This document shows, piece after piece, positions 44,785 to 57,806 of a DNA stretch of 64,000 bases. Within the stretch, counting starts at the first letter, position 1; every line of letters starts with the position of its first letter. The notes beneath the pieces are model-generated. The model did not search any database and was not told where the DNA came from. It was given only the letters and a program-made list of their open reading frames with translations. The translations under genes were made by a program, and so were the position numbers. The DNA is from Rhinopithecus roxellana (taxonomy: Eukaryota > Chordata > Mammalia > Primates > Cercopithecidae), in the NCBI RefSeq assembly GCF_007565055.1, contig NC_044558.1, positions 125,228,235 to 125,292,234 on the forward strand, read 5' to 3'.

Positions 44785-47700
44785 AAGGAGGGTGAATCCA
44801 AGGTAGCCTGAAGCAATACAAAGACTAATAACCAAGGACTCCAGAGCCTCCAATCTTTCCATTTCTTGCCTTATCTTTCTATTTCTTGCCTTATCTCTCT
44901 CTTTCTCTGTCTCTCTTTTACTTTGAATGTTGGCTTCATTTTCTTCTTTATGGGCACAGTGCTATACACAGAAGGAATCATGAACCCTAACACATTGGTA
45001 TTAGTGTATGAAAACATCTGCATCCACAAAGGAAAAGGTTCTCCCTAGAAAAGTTTCTTACTGGCTCAATTTATGTCATGTCATTTTAGTGAGTATATAT
45101 ACAGTTGGAACAATGCTAACCCCTTGACTTCGCAAAGTAAAAGGAAGCAGACACATGCTCATTGAGGGAATCATTGTATCACAGATGTCACCTCAGCATG
45201 TGCCTTCTATAAAAAAATAGCATGATGAAAGAACATAAATAAGGAAAAGAACTGAAAAAGAATATACCAAAAATTTCATGTGGCTTTTATTGGAGGTGGG
45301 CCTGTCTCTTAAAAAATAAAGACAAAACCAACAAAATAAATAGCAAACTTCCCTAATTGGCTATTTTCTATGTTTTCTACGATGCATGTACATTTTGCAC
45401 TATTCTTTTTAGTTGTACCATATAATATCTCACAAATACTTAAAACAAATGCACAATAATATGAAAATATCAATGCAACATAGAAATGGCAACATAAAGG
45501 TGGGTACTAAGATAGCAGTTGCTTAGTAGAGTATGAGCATTTTTAGGCACTTCCATGCCAAACTACTTTTTGTCCAACCAAATAATGATGCAGCTTGGTA
45601 GGAAGGTAGGCAGAAATACATGACATATGACATAAATTAAACAGAAACACAAACCCCTCATTTCCACTATTTGATAAATGTAGAAAAATAATACATATGA
45701 GATTATTTCCCAGGTAATACTGGTATAACCTTCTTTGGGGGTGGGAAATTAAAATAAAATTGGGTGACACATAATTCAGACTTACCATTCAAATTTATGT
45801 AGACTAAATTAGTATCCTTAAAAATTATCTTTCTCCGTTAAATGATTATGAGGATTTAGTTTTTCGACTTGATTAGTCAAATCCAGGTTATTACAGTACC
45901 AGTAGCAGGAGATTCCCCGTAGTCTATCCTGTATAGTGAAGTGAATAACAACTTTTCAGATTTTCGAGACTATCAGAACATATCTATTCCCTTGAAACAA
46001 CACCATCCAGCATATCAAAGGTTAACATTTTGATGAGTTGGCTTTTCTGATAGATCCTTACAATTTATGTCTATAAATCTACATTATAGATCACTTACCT
46101 CCTCATATTAAAATAGTAAGACCTTTTACCTAAATGTCAGGAAAAAAATCAATGATAATGATAAGTTGTCACACTTTTTCTCAGTGAGTTTTAGAGCCTC
46201 AGTTAAGCTCTCTAAATAATATAAAAAGTAATTTTGTGATCATTTGTTCAGCTCTGGCATTACACACTAAATTCCTATGAAATGCAACTTTTTGACACTT
46301 CCTTATTAAGGTGTATTCCGTTTACTTGGAAACAGAAAAGTCTGTGGTGATATACTCATTTATTTATTTATCATACCCTAGGGTTGGTGGCAGGTCAAGG
46401 GTGACCTTTCTTAACTACTGAAAATAAGAGAATTACTCTTTAATGAGATATTTGCGAGTCCGTGAGATAGAGAAAAATGTTTTACCTTCCATGAAGAATT
46501 GTTCACTTGTAACTTATACATTAGAACAATCTTGTCCTGCTAGATAGTGAAACATAGAAATATTTAGTAGAAAATCCACCCATATCTCTACCCTGTTATT
46601 GGTGGCAAGGAGAGGATATAGCCACTGTGGAGTTATTCTAATGGGCAAACAGAGAAGAAATAGAATTAGAAGCTAACTTTGAGAATGTACCTAAAGCCCA
46701 AGAGCCTTAATGTTCAGATGACTTAATCCCAGGAATCTTGTATTCCTGATTCTACAGTTTTCTCCATGGATAAAATATAAGCAGAAAAAGAACAAAACAG
46801 TATCTGAATAATCCTGCCTAGATACCCTCAGCCCCTATTTAGGATCTATCACCTGCTTCCAGAGACTCAGGAGCCAGAAATCAATCTTGTAGAGTCAAAT
46901 CTTTAAAAATTTAAGATAGACTAATTGTTCAAAATTTCCTAGCGGCATCTCTTCTTTTTCAGAGCAAGTAAGAATCCTGTAGTGGCCCAATACAATCTCT
47001 CTCAACCCTGTCAATTTTGCCACCTCTTTCTGTTTTATCTCTTATTACTCTCACTTTCTCTTATGCTTTCTGCTTCCAGAATCTATCACTACCTTGTTTT
47101 TCCCACAACATGCCAGAAATGTTCCAGTCTCATGATTTTTGCTACCTCTTCTGCCTAGTGTATTCTTCCTGCAGACATTGTCAGATTCCCTCACCTTTTC
47201 AGATCATTGCTTAAATATCAACTTCTTGTTCAGGCTTTTCCTAAGAAAACAATTTAAAATTGCAATACCCCACAATGTCTCCAACACTTGTTATCCAATC
47301 CTGCTGTTTATTTATTAAGGCTCATCTGACATACTATAGGTCTTAGATGAGATTTTGCCAAGAGCAGACACGGAGACAAAAGTTTGAGTGCAAATAATTC
47401 ATGAGAAAAGTGATCCCAGAAAGCACTAGTAGAGGAAAAGAGAAGTGAAGCAGAGAAAGAAAGGACATTAATACAGGATGCATTAAAGAGCAGGTTACTG
47501 CTGTGACCAACTAGGACTCAATTGCCATGAAAACATCTGGGCAACCTGAAAGAAAATACCTGAGTTGTCCCATACAAGCCCTGAGAAAACTGTAGTATTT
47601 AACTGTCAATTTATTAATGGTGTTTTCAGTAAGAAACCATTAGATTTGGACACACAGGGAAAGCACTGGCTATTAACCTTATCTGCTACAGAGCACCCTT

Positions 47701-49817
47701 TGCATGACTAAGAGCTACTCATTGCCCACATTAAGTTCATTTAATTTAACTGTTACTGATTCTTTAGGATGATGGTTAGTCATATATCTAAATAAATGAA
47801 TAAAATGCTAAAAATAAAGCAAAGGTGTTACAGGGAAAAGCTACAGATCCCCACCACTGCAAATGGTTGCTTGACAAATGGGGTAAGCTAGAGCATTCTG
47901 GGAGGGATTGGGCTCCTATTGCCATGTCCTGCCTGACTTCAGATGCTTCAGTCAACCTTTCAAGGCTATCACCAAGGCAAAAACACCAAGAGGCATCCCA
48001 GCAAAATCACTGAATTCATACAACCTCTTCCTTGCACCAGGAAGCAGCAACAATCTTAGATTCTAATGATAATAAAGATCAGTTATCCTGCTAGTGTACC
48101 TACTTCTCTTCTTTCCCTAATAGCCCAAAAGAACCTCAAACAGCAGCCACAGCATTAGTTTGCCTTGTATTGTTACAGAAGTTTTTCCTATCACCTCAAG
48201 GACCAAAATATTTAATCGCATAACTTCTGAAGATATAGGGGTGGGACGCACATGTTCTGTAACATGTAATACGTGAAGAGTTGTGAGAGTGGTCATCCCT
48301 GCCTCCTGTGTTTGGCATCTGGACCATTTTAATCTAGTTATAAGGGGCATACAATCATGTCACAGGCTTTTTAAAAATATATGTACTGCATATTGATGAA
48401 TAGCAGGATGTGTCCTAGCTGTGCCTTGAAAAGGTCATTCCAGAGTTTTATCAGATTGCCAATTTGTGATTTTGTATACTCCATGACACAAGTATTTTCT
48501 GAGTTATTTCATGTGTAAATGTGCTTTAGTACTATCGACATGATGGAGCCTTGCTTTCAATAAATTAAAGATCTTCTATCTGGGCCTCGTTTTCCCTACT
48601 ATATAAAGGAAGAAGATTGACCTAGGTGATTTATAAAAACTTTTTTAGTTCTCATTTAGTTTCTTTTTTATCCAGATAAGCAGAAAGCTATTTCTGCATC
48701 ATTTTGGTATTTGTACTATAGAGATAATGCATATTCAATGAACTTGAGCTGGTGATGTCCACTATGTGGTAATGGTATGAACCCAGATGGTATTTTCTCA
48801 TATGAGATACCTTAGAAATTTATATCTACTTGAACTGGTTTGGTGTGCATTTTTAAGACAAATCTTTAAAATTATAGGAGTATTAGATTCCAAAAAGAAA
48901 TTGTTAAAGTTAACGAAATATAATAATGATGGCGAGTAAATTAATTCTGTAAATAATTCAACATATCAACAACTGATAATGGCCATATTTATTATTTTAT
49001 TATTATTCTCTATATTTTCTCTAAAAGGTATTGACTTGTGAAAAAACACTACAGTATATGATTCATAACACTACATAAAAGTTGAATTAGTTTTCTGAAC
49101 ATTTATGAAACTTAAAACATCTTATTTTTGTAATTTCAGTCTTGATTAAAGAGCTGGAAAACCTATTTTGTAAATAAATTTTGCTCTGCTATTCCAAGTT
49201 ATCTGATTGCATGTCTGAAGTAGTAAATACCACCAAGGACAGACACATCCTTATACTTATGGACAGATGAAATATCCTTACTTGTGAACATAGAAACCCA
49301 TTATGAATAATTTGTTGTCAGAATTAGTGGCAGATCTAACTTTTCCCAATAGGTGAGTCAAGCCTTGAACTACTAATTAGTGATAAGAATTATAAGGTTA
49401 ATGATCTTGGAAATTTGCAATAATCTTTTTAGCCTAAAAATAAAATGATTATTACCAAAAGCTTCAAGAAACATTCACACAATGGAATTAAGAATTAGGT
49501 TACAGAAAGTAAACTGAGTAGTAGAAATAAAATGGCTTAGAATTAAGCATAGAGTGCCAAGATTATTATTTATTAGGATTTTGTGACTGATGTTCTAGAT
49601 TCATTTATTAATTCAACAATTATGTATTAAGTTTCTGACATGTGCCTAGCATCCTTCTAGACATTGGGGATGTGACAATAATAAAAACAACAATCTTTGT
49701 CACCCACGGATCTTATAGACTGAAAGGGTCAGACAGGTAGAAACAGATACATTTTTAAGAACATATTAGCAAAATGCATAGTATGGAAAGTGATATGATA
49801 AAGATGATCAAAAATAG
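44785..49817. other. Unannotated intergenic DNA
   Basis: About 5 kb with no gene, RNA gene or young repeat that I recognise. A pyrimidine-rich stretch at 44858-44920 contains two copies of TATTTCTTGCCTTATC-like sequence. The open frames are short and featureless. Confidence 0.5.
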
Positions 49818-50117
49818 CTGTTTATTCTGTTGATAATTTCTCTTGCTGTGTAGAAGCTCTTTAGTTTAATTAGGTTCCACTTGTCAAGTTCTGTTTTTGT
49901 TGCAATTGATTTTGAGGACTTAGCCATGAATTCTTTGCCAAAGCCGATATTGAGAAGTATATTTCCTAGGTTGTCTTCCAGGATTTTTATAGTTTGAAGT
50001 TTTACATTTCAGTCTTCAATCCATCTTGATTTAATTTTTATATATGGTGATAGGTAGGAGTACAGATTCATTCTTTTGCATATGGATAGCCAGTTATCCC
50101 AGCACCACTTATTGAGT
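49818..50117 (-). mobile_element. L1-8, inverted segment of an old L1
   Basis: The minus strand reads as diverged L1 ORF2 (GGTGCTGGGATAACTGGCTA through CTAATTAAACTAAAGAGCTT to AGCAAGAGAAATTATCAACA). It adjoins sense L1 sequence at ~50118 that carries on from where this piece ends in L1 order. Confidence 0.88.
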
Positions 50118-51067
50118 TGGATAATTGGAGAAAATATTCACAAACCATGTATCCAACAAAGGTCTAATATTCAGAATATATAAGGAAGTTAACAAAAAAC
50201 AAGCAAAATAAAAAAACCCAACTCTGTTAAAAAAGAGGCAGGACATGAATAGACACTTCTCAAAAGGAGACATACAAGTGGCAACAAACATATGAAAACA
50301 TGCTCATCATTATTAATTATCAGAGAAATGCAAATCAAAATGACAATGAGATACCATCTCATACCAGTCAGTGTGGCTTTTGTTAAAAAGTAAAAAAAAT
50401 AACCAGTGTTGGTAAGGCTATAGAGAAAAGAGAACACCTATATGCTGCTGGTGGGAACGTAAATTAATTCAGCAACTGTGGAGAACAGTTTGGTGATTCC
50501 TCAAAAAACTAAGAGTCGAACTACCATTCAACCCAGAAATCTCATAACTAGGTACGTACCAATAGGGAAAATGAATCATTCCACCAAAAAGACACATGTA
50601 CCTGTATTATTCTACCAAAAAGATACACACCATTGCATACAGTGAATGTTGCAGTATTCACAATAGCAAAGATGTGGAATCAACCCAGATGCCCATCAAT
50701 AGTGTGTTGAATAAAGAAAATGGGATACAAAATACACCATGGGATTCTATGCAGCAATAAAAAGAATGAAATTGTGTTCTTTGCAGCAATATGGATGCAA
50801 CTGGAAACCATCATCCTACTCACTAACGCAGAAAAAGAAAGCCAAATGCTGCATGTTCTCACTTATAAGTGGGAGCTAAATATTGGGTAAACGTGGAGAT
50901 AAATATGGGAACAGTAGACACTGAGGAATATAAGAGAGAGGAGAGAGTAAGGAGGACAAAGTTAGAAAAACTACCTATTGGATGATGGATTCAGTCATAC
51001 TCTAAACCTCAGCATTATGCAATATATCTTTTTAAATAATTCTGCACATGATTCTAAAATAAAAGTT
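50118..51067 (+). mobile_element. L1-8, sense 3' segment (L1MA/L1PB type)
   Basis: Diverged ORF2 3' end (GGAGAAAATATTCACAAACC, AGAGAAATGCAAATCAAAAT, GAGATACCATCTCATACCAG) and a 3'UTR ending TCTAAAATAAAAGTTATAAA. This form of 3' end belongs to older primate L1 groups. With 49818-50117 it forms an old twin-primed insertion with little loss at the junction. No convincing target duplication was seen. Confidence 0.88.
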
Positions 51068-54020
51068 ATAAAAAGGATGAAAACTAAACACAAAACAGGA
51101 ATAAATGCAGTAAATGGAGAGTGTTTGGGATTTTGCTAAAGTGGTCAATAAAGACCACATTGAAGTGATGTGAGTAAAGGTCTCAGCAGATGAAGGAACA
51201 AGTCATGAAGCCAAGTGGATACACAGAAAAAGAGTGATCCCGGCCATATGAAGATGATGTGCCAAGAATCTACCAAGGATGTTCCAGGACATCAAGAAAG
51301 ACAAGCATAGTTCAAGTGAGTGAGCAAGGAGAAGAATCATGAGAGCCAAGGTTAGTCAGGAAGCTAACAAGAGAACAGATCAAGGAAGACCTTCAAGTTC
51401 ATCATCTACTCAGAGTAAGGCAGGAAGCCACTGGAAGGTTTTGAGTAAAGAAAATCAGCATAATCTGATCCAAATGTTAACATGATGATTCTCATTGTTG
51501 TGTTAAGGATAGACAGAAAAAGACTTAGGCAGGAATAGAACAGGTTAGGAGGCTATAGTGATAATCAAGTAATGAGAGACTAGTCCAAGTGAATGTTGCA
51601 ATGATAGCAATGAGAATTGGTTTTATTAATTAGGCATTTTGAAAATAGAGAAAAAATGATTTTTGGGGGGAGACATGGAGATGTCATTTAATTATATTAG
51701 AAAAAATCATGTTCGAAGGTAACATAAGAGTTTTAATATGATATTCTAAGTCTTAGGTGCTTACTTGTCAATCAGTTGGAAATATAGATCAAGTAGTTGT
51801 CTAAATTGATCTGGAGTACACAGAGTACATAAGAGAGTGGATATAGAATTTAAAGCATAAAGTGTGAAATAAACAAAGGAGTAGGTACAGACGGAGGGGG
51901 AAAAATGCTGCAGTAACATTAGAGTTTGAAATATATCATGAAATAGCCGTTTTCTTTTTAAATTATAGTCTTTACATTAAAAACATCACTTGATCTCACA
52001 GTCGATAGCTGAGCCAATAAAGTAGCTATTCATCTTCTAGTTTTTAGTTAATAATTTAGTCATGTTCGGCTATCACAATAATTCAACTATCATTTAATAA
52101 TTCAGTAAAATTTCAAAATGGGTTTTTTTAATGCTCTCAGTTCACCCTTAGGGTAAATAATCTATACAGCATGCATAGCATAATCAGGAAGGAGCAAACA
52201 CACTTTGAATCTCGGATGAAAGCCACCAAGAACATATGCTCCAAATAACTTTACATCACTGGACTCAGGAATCATTACATGCAATGTTAATGTATGAGAA
52301 TATGCAAATTCATGACTTCTACAACATTTTTTTCCTATATTTAACTCACAGGTGGAACGGGCTGAAAAACAATATTCAGCATTTTTCTAGAAATAAGAGT
52401 GACAAGTTTTAAATTTTGCAGGTTTAAAAAAATGTATTATGGTCATACAGGCAAAAAGTCAGTTTGCCACAAAGAAATAGATGGCACACTCAAAGTGCAT
52501 AATTTGAGGCAGGGTTTAATAAAGAAGCAAAAGTGACAGCTCAGATTCAGAGTGGAAACTTGGTAAAGTCATAAAACGAGTAACGTGTGTCGTTATCATT
52601 AACTTTTAACTCTTTCTGAACATAAAGTTCACAGATTTAACATAGTGTCACATTTTCACATATACCCTCACTGTTTGAAAAATTCCATTGAATTTTCCAA
52701 ATTTTCCAATTTGTTTTTTCCAGTTGAACAATTTGGAAAAACAAAGTCCAAATCTCAAAACATTTCAGCAAACCAATTTATGTACATACAACTTTGGAGG
52801 TTAAGGTTTCAGAGTAAAAATCTGTTGCTCTATTAGAAAAGAACAATAAAGGTCAGGGGCTCCATAGTATTTAATACAGTTATAATTACTTACGAGAACA
52901 GTGTCTAAAATATTTACTTTTTTATATTTATGGGAAATAGAAACTTTCTTACCAGATATTTTGGCAGTTAATGAGGGAGACTGATAGTTAATTATAACAA
53001 CTGAGATATTTCAAGGGTGTAAAGGCATGTTCTAAACAATGATGCTAGGAAACTTGCACCATGAGTGCTTGTGGTCGCTGTGCTTTATGTACTTTCTCAG
53101 GGCTTCATGTCTTTGACATCTCCTTTCTCTTTCCATTATCCTAATTCAGTCTTATTTCAGAATCAGACTCAGTCACCTCTCAGAGCTGGGTCACAAATCA
53201 GACATGTACGTACAATGTCCTCACAATCTATAGATGAAGGAACTCTTATATACAAGGAGATTGTGGGGGTTCATTATTTCTCAAATCTTGTCCAGGTATA
53301 CTCACTATGCCTCATATCCTCATTATCATTCTTCATCATCCAATATAAAAGACCCTCCACTCATCTATCTTTTCCTACATTGTTATTTGTGTAATGTTTT
53401 GAGATTCCTTTCCCTGACCAAACTTACAAACTTCTTACTACCATTTCTCATAACTGAAAAAATTCTGGAAGAATCTAAATGTGTTTATCTTCTCCAGTAC
53501 TTAGCAGTGAAATTACTTTAAGGTGGTCAGTAGTACAATGCTTAAATTAGTGCAAGCTCATAGGCCTAATTTTGTAAAATGTGAATTTAAATTTTAAGCA
53601 TGTTGGACTGATGAGGCAGACCCAGAGATAAGTACTTAGAATCACAGGGACACCCAGTTAGTGTCATAAAAGAGACTTTTCCTCTTGGGGGCAACCAGAT
53701 GAGGTAGAAACTCACTGCTCATGCTGCCATTGCCAAGACTTGCTAGCAGAAACACTGTCATACCACTCCTCCAGGCATCTTAGACAATTCAAGTATACTG
53801 AGGTGAGGCTTTAAATACTACCCTTTTGCTTCTTTACTGCATACTAAGCACCAATGGATAGATTGGAGTGGGAAGGGTGCTCTATACCTAAATGCCAAGA
53901 GCTTTCTTTGTCTTATTGCCAAAGGCAATGTGGGGGTAGTACATGACAGTTATAAGTATTTTTGAGGAAACAGTAATCCACCTGTAATTGACATTTGTCC
54001 AAAGACTTATACTAAATAGG
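51068..54020. other. Unannotated intergenic DNA
   Basis: No gene or recognisable repeat. Open frames at 53065-53394 and 53234-53521 overlap in different frames and show no conserved motif. Confidence 0.5.
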
Positions 54021-54133
54021 TTTTCCTACCACTTCTGCTTCTTCACTAAATGTCTCACTTACATCCTTACTGCTGCTGGAAACTAGTTCTTCCCTTAAGA
54101 CCGCACCCCCATCGAGGCCCAGTGAATGAAAAC
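54021..54133 (+). repeat. Diverged direct repeat, copy 1 (left of the MLT1 LTR)
   Basis: It shares GCTGGAAACTAG, TCTTCCCTTAAGAC, CTTCTTC and AGTGAA in the same order and spacing with 54631-54749. Origin not recognised. Confidence 0.75.
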
Positions 54134-54146
54134 TGACCAATTTTTC

Positions 54147-54560
54147 TTTAGTCCACTTATGTTACTGTAGCAGAATTGCACAGATTTGCTAATTAATAAA
54201 GAACAGAAATTTATTTCTCACGGTTCTGGAGGCTAAGAACTGCATGTCATGGTATTGGCAGGTTGGATGTCTGCTAAGGTCCCGGCCTCCTTTTCCAAGA
54301 TGATACCATGATTGCTCCATCCTCCAAAGAGGAAAACTGTTGTTCCTCATGTGGCAGAGTAACAGAAGAGAGAGAAGCCCCTCTCGCAATCCTTTTAAAG
54401 CCCCTCTCGCAATCCTTTGTTTATAGCAGCATGAATGCATTCATGAGGGCAGAGCACTCATAATCTAAATATCTCCCATTAGGCCCACCTCCCAGCACTG
54501 GGAACTAAGCTTCTAATGTAACGATTTGAAAGGGACAAGATCATTTGAACGTAGCAGAAA
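54147..54560 (-). mobile_element. MLT1-type ERVL-MaLR LTR
   Basis: ACAGAAATTTATTTCTCACG, TTCTGGAGGCTAAGAA, CTTTTCCAAGATGATACC, CATTCATGAGGGCAGAGC and CCCACCTCCCAGCA match in order the reverse strand of MLT1 LTRs. It contains a small local duplication (AAGCCCCTCTCGCAATCCTT at 54375 and again at ~54399). No internal retroviral sequence adjoins it. Confidence 0.82.
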
Positions 54561-54630
54561 TGGTCTTTGGACAGCTAACTCTAAATCACATTTTTTTTCA
54601 TGATATCCTCAGAAATACTCATCTTAAAAA

Positions 54631-54749
54631 GACTTTCCAACCTCCTCAGCTTCTTCCTTAAACGTCCTATTTACATTCCCACTGCAGCTGGAAACTAGGT
54701 CTTCCCTTAAGACTGCAGTCCCATTGATGTCCCACCTAGTGAAAGCTAT
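54631..54749 (+). repeat. Diverged direct repeat, copy 2 (right of the MLT1 LTR)
   Basis: Partner of 54021-54133, clearly similar over its whole length with scattered substitutions and a few short indels. The pair brackets the LTR asymmetrically: copy 1 ends ~14 bases before it and copy 2 starts ~70 bases after it. Confidence 0.75.
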
Positions 54750-56187
54750 TTAATCTCTCATTCACCATGTTCTACAACACATGGTTTGCAACTGGAGGTT
54801 GCACATTCTTTCCTCCCCGTGTTAATTTCAGACTATTACTTGGCCACTCAAATACAAAACTCTGCTCCTTTTAAAGTTAATACAATATGGCTGTGCCAAT
54901 CACCTCTTTTTATCGGTATTATCTTCTGAACTCTATATTACAATTTATTATCCATTGAATGTTTTAGTATTTGGGTCATTATTTTACTCTTCTTCCAATA
55001 TCTTCTAATATCGATAGAAGATGGGAAAATTCTATGGATTTGCTTCTCAGTTCTTGGTTCTTTTATGTCTAATGCTCTCTTATTTAGTCTGCATTTGCCA
55101 GCCATTTTGCTACCTCCTCAAAATTCATTCACCTCTGACACAGAGATTCTAGACAACCAGTTACAACTACTTTTCATTATTCCTTTTTACATTGTTACCA
55201 ACGTGTTCTTCCAAGCATTGAGGCCTTTCTCATATTACCTAATAGTGTTTCCCTACCCTCCTCAATCTTTTTTTGTTTGTTTCCATGAACTGTTACCTAA
55301 AAACCTTTAATAATTAGTTAAACCTATTATAACATATATCTCTTATTAGATGTTATCAGAGGTTGGGGTACTCTAGATACAGAGATATGGCCTCTTATAA
55401 ATTGATTTATTGGGAAGTACTCAGAGGAACAACACATTTAAAGGAGTGAGGGGAAAAAAAGGAATGGGTCAAATAAAGATCAATTGTAGTGTTGTTGCAA
55501 TGAAGTACTAGTTGGTCATGCCATGAACTTTGAAGTTTAGATGACCCTGTAGAGCTCAAACTGAGATAATAGGTCTTGACCTCTATAGATCCACCATCTT
55601 CATCATCAGCCAGACTCAAATTTGAACATGTTTAAGAGTTTTAGTAGTCATACACATATTCTCCTTGCCAATTAAATAAACTTTGTATGATTTCTATTGT
55701 TATTTTATCTCATTAAATCATTTTAATGTACTTATATTTGATATAAATATTTTCAATTTTATCTCATTAAATCATTTTAATGTACTTATATTTGATATAA
55801 ATATATTCAATCTATCACGAGTATTTCAAATGTTTTTCTTTTGTGTTTATGATATATTTGAAAAAAAAATAAATATACAAAATAAAGACATTTATGTAGT
55901 CAAATATTTCCAGCTTTACAAAATTATAAATTGGTGTTTTCAGTCTTATGGGAAAAGATTTTCCCAAGCACTAGGTAATAGATATTTTCTAAAATTTGAA
56001 TTTTGGTACTTTAGCCCTCATTAAAACACATAGTTACTTTTGTCTATGATAAAATGTGTGTACCCTTAATTTTATTCTTGATACCTGGGCAAATATTCAT
56101 GCATAGTGATTAACAAATATCATTTTATAATTCTGATATATGCTAAATTATAAGACTCTCTTCTTCTTGACAAATAAAATTGTCTTT
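54750..56187. other. Unannotated AT-rich DNA with a 54-bp tandem repeat
   Basis: No gene recognised. It includes the tandem repeat at 55703-55810. Confidence 0.5.
55703..55810. repeat. 54-bp tandem duplication
   Basis: TTTTATCTCATTAAATCATT begins at 55703 and again at 55757. The two 54-base copies differ at one base near their ends (TATTTTC versus TATATTC), so the duplication is recent. Confidence 0.93.
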
Positions 56188-56316
56188 CAGTGCTGGACAT
56201 GGTGGCTCATGCCTATAATTCCAGCACTTTGGGAAGCTGAGGTGAAAGAATTGCTTGAGCCCAGGAATTCAAGACCAGTCTGGGCAACACAGTGAGACCC
56301 CATCTCTTAAAAAAAC
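56188..56316 (+). repeat. Alu left monomer (FLAM/AluJ-like)
   Basis: AGTGCTGGACATGGTGGCTC through GGCAACACAGTGAGACCC and a short A-run. Only the left arm is present and it is diverged, as expected of an old free left monomer or a truncated AluJ. Confidence 0.85.
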
Positions 56317-57223
56317 TGTCTTTCAAAATAAGGATTATTTTTTTACAGGATCTTCATAGTTATTGATGTTTAGTTGAGTTGAAGTTTATTCCTCTAAATA
56401 AACCCTGCATAAAAGTTTTAAATACCTACATTATTAAATAACTAAAAGCTTAAAGTAAACCTCTTATGTTTTAATAAACTATTAAAATAACAAAAACATA
56501 AGCAAAAAAATTAAAACGTGGGAATTAAAATTTTTGAAACAAAAATTTTAAAAGATAAGACAATTAACCTTTAATTTTATTTACAAAAAAGATTTTTTTT
56601 TCAAAATAGAAAATGGATATATAACAACTACATATGAGAACTTAAAACAATTATAAAAGAACATCAAGTGCAAAGTTATTTTTAAAAGAAAAATTAAAAA
56701 AGAACTGCAATACTAGAAAAGATTATCAATGTGTAAGTAAGTAAATCTGAATAAACAAGAACTAGAAAATTAGAATCACTGAATTATCTGAAAATAGAGA
56801 AAGGTGACTGCTTGTTCTGAAAGTCATCCGTCCAAAGCATTTATTTTAGTTATATTTCACCTAACGTTGTCTCTTTAACAATGATGTCACACCATGAAAA
56901 AGAAAAAGTTCTCCCCCAACGAATTTTGAGATTAGCAATCAGAAAATTTATCAAGAAAATTACTTTTTTATATTTAAAATGATGAATATATATAAAAATT
57001 ACATCAAATTCAGCATCCATTCCTAAATATAACCCTAAAATCCATATATATAAAAACAAAGCCAATTTTTTTCAATGGGAAAATATTTTTAAAGTTACAT
57101 CTATTAAAATTTAGAACAAGATAAGGTTATCTACTGTTACTACTATTATGTAACATTGTTTTTGAAGTTCTAGCAAATCAGGTAAAAACATAAAACAGAG
57201 AAAAAAGGTGCAGATATTAGTAT
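56317..57223. other. Unannotated AT-rich DNA
   Basis: Very A-rich on this strand. No gene or repeat recognised. Confidence 0.5.
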
Positions 57224-57238
57224 AGAAAACACTTTGTC

Positions 57239-57448
57239 CCATCCTGACCAACACGGTGAAACCCCGTCTCTACTAAAATTACAAAAATTAGCTGGGTGTG
57301 ATGGCGGCGCCTATAATCCCAGCTACTCAGGAGGCTGAGGCAGGAGAATGGCGGGAACCCTGGAGGCGGAGCTCGCAGTGAGCTGAGATTGCGCCACTCA
57401 CTCCAGCCTGGGTGACAGCGCGAGACTCTGTCTCAAAAAAAATAAAAA
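57239..57448 (+). repeat. 5'-truncated AluY-like element with target duplications
   Basis: It begins inside the left arm (CATCCTGACCAACACGG) and contains AGGCGGAGCTCGCAGTGAGC, close to the AluY form. It ends in an A-rich tail. AGAAAACACTTTGTC occurs exactly at 57224-57238 and 57449-57463. 5' truncation is uncommon for Alu. Confidence 0.93.
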
Positions 57449-57721
57449 AGAAAACACTTTGTCTTCTTCAAATAATTTATCTCAAAAAACCAAGCTCTAG
57501 TTTTACTTGAGATTTGAATTTACTTAACAGTGAAATTTGTCACCCTTGCTATATACAAAAAAAAAATTTTAAGCCAATAATTTTTCAATATTAGCAATAA
57601 CTTACAAAATTAGAAATGTAAAAATTTTTTATCTACAAAGCTTTCAAAATAAAACTGAATTACTCAGAAATAAATGTAAGAATAACAATGCAAAAGCCAT
57701 ATTTCAAAAGTAAAACTTCTT

Positions 57722-57756
57722 AATAAAGGATGTAAATAGAACTTAAAGTATAATAA

Positions 57757-57795
<39 letters not shown>

Positions 57796-57806
57796 AGGAT
57801 GTAAAT
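57722..57806 (+). mobile_element. L1-9: minimal L1 insertion with 16-bp target duplications
   Basis: Perfect 16-base repeats AATAAAGGATGTAAAT at 57722-57737 and 57791-57806 flank AGAACTTAAAGTATAATAA, the last ~20 bases of the L1 3'UTR, followed by an AAAT-repeat tail. The cut would be TTATT/AA on the bottom strand, as preferred by L1 endonuclease. The element is truncated almost completely. Confidence 0.9.

Noticed and set aside
47825..48013. 62-codon frame of exon-like composition
   Set aside because: No flanking splice signals that I could defend and no recognisable product.
53065..53521. Two overlapping plus-strand frames that could suggest an exon
   Set aside because: They overlap in different frames, lack conserved motifs and show no convincing splice sites.
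55683..56024. 113-codon frame with an internal 18-residue repeat
   Set aside because: The repeat is the 54-bp tandem duplication, a multiple of three by chance. Composition is that of AT-rich non-coding DNA.
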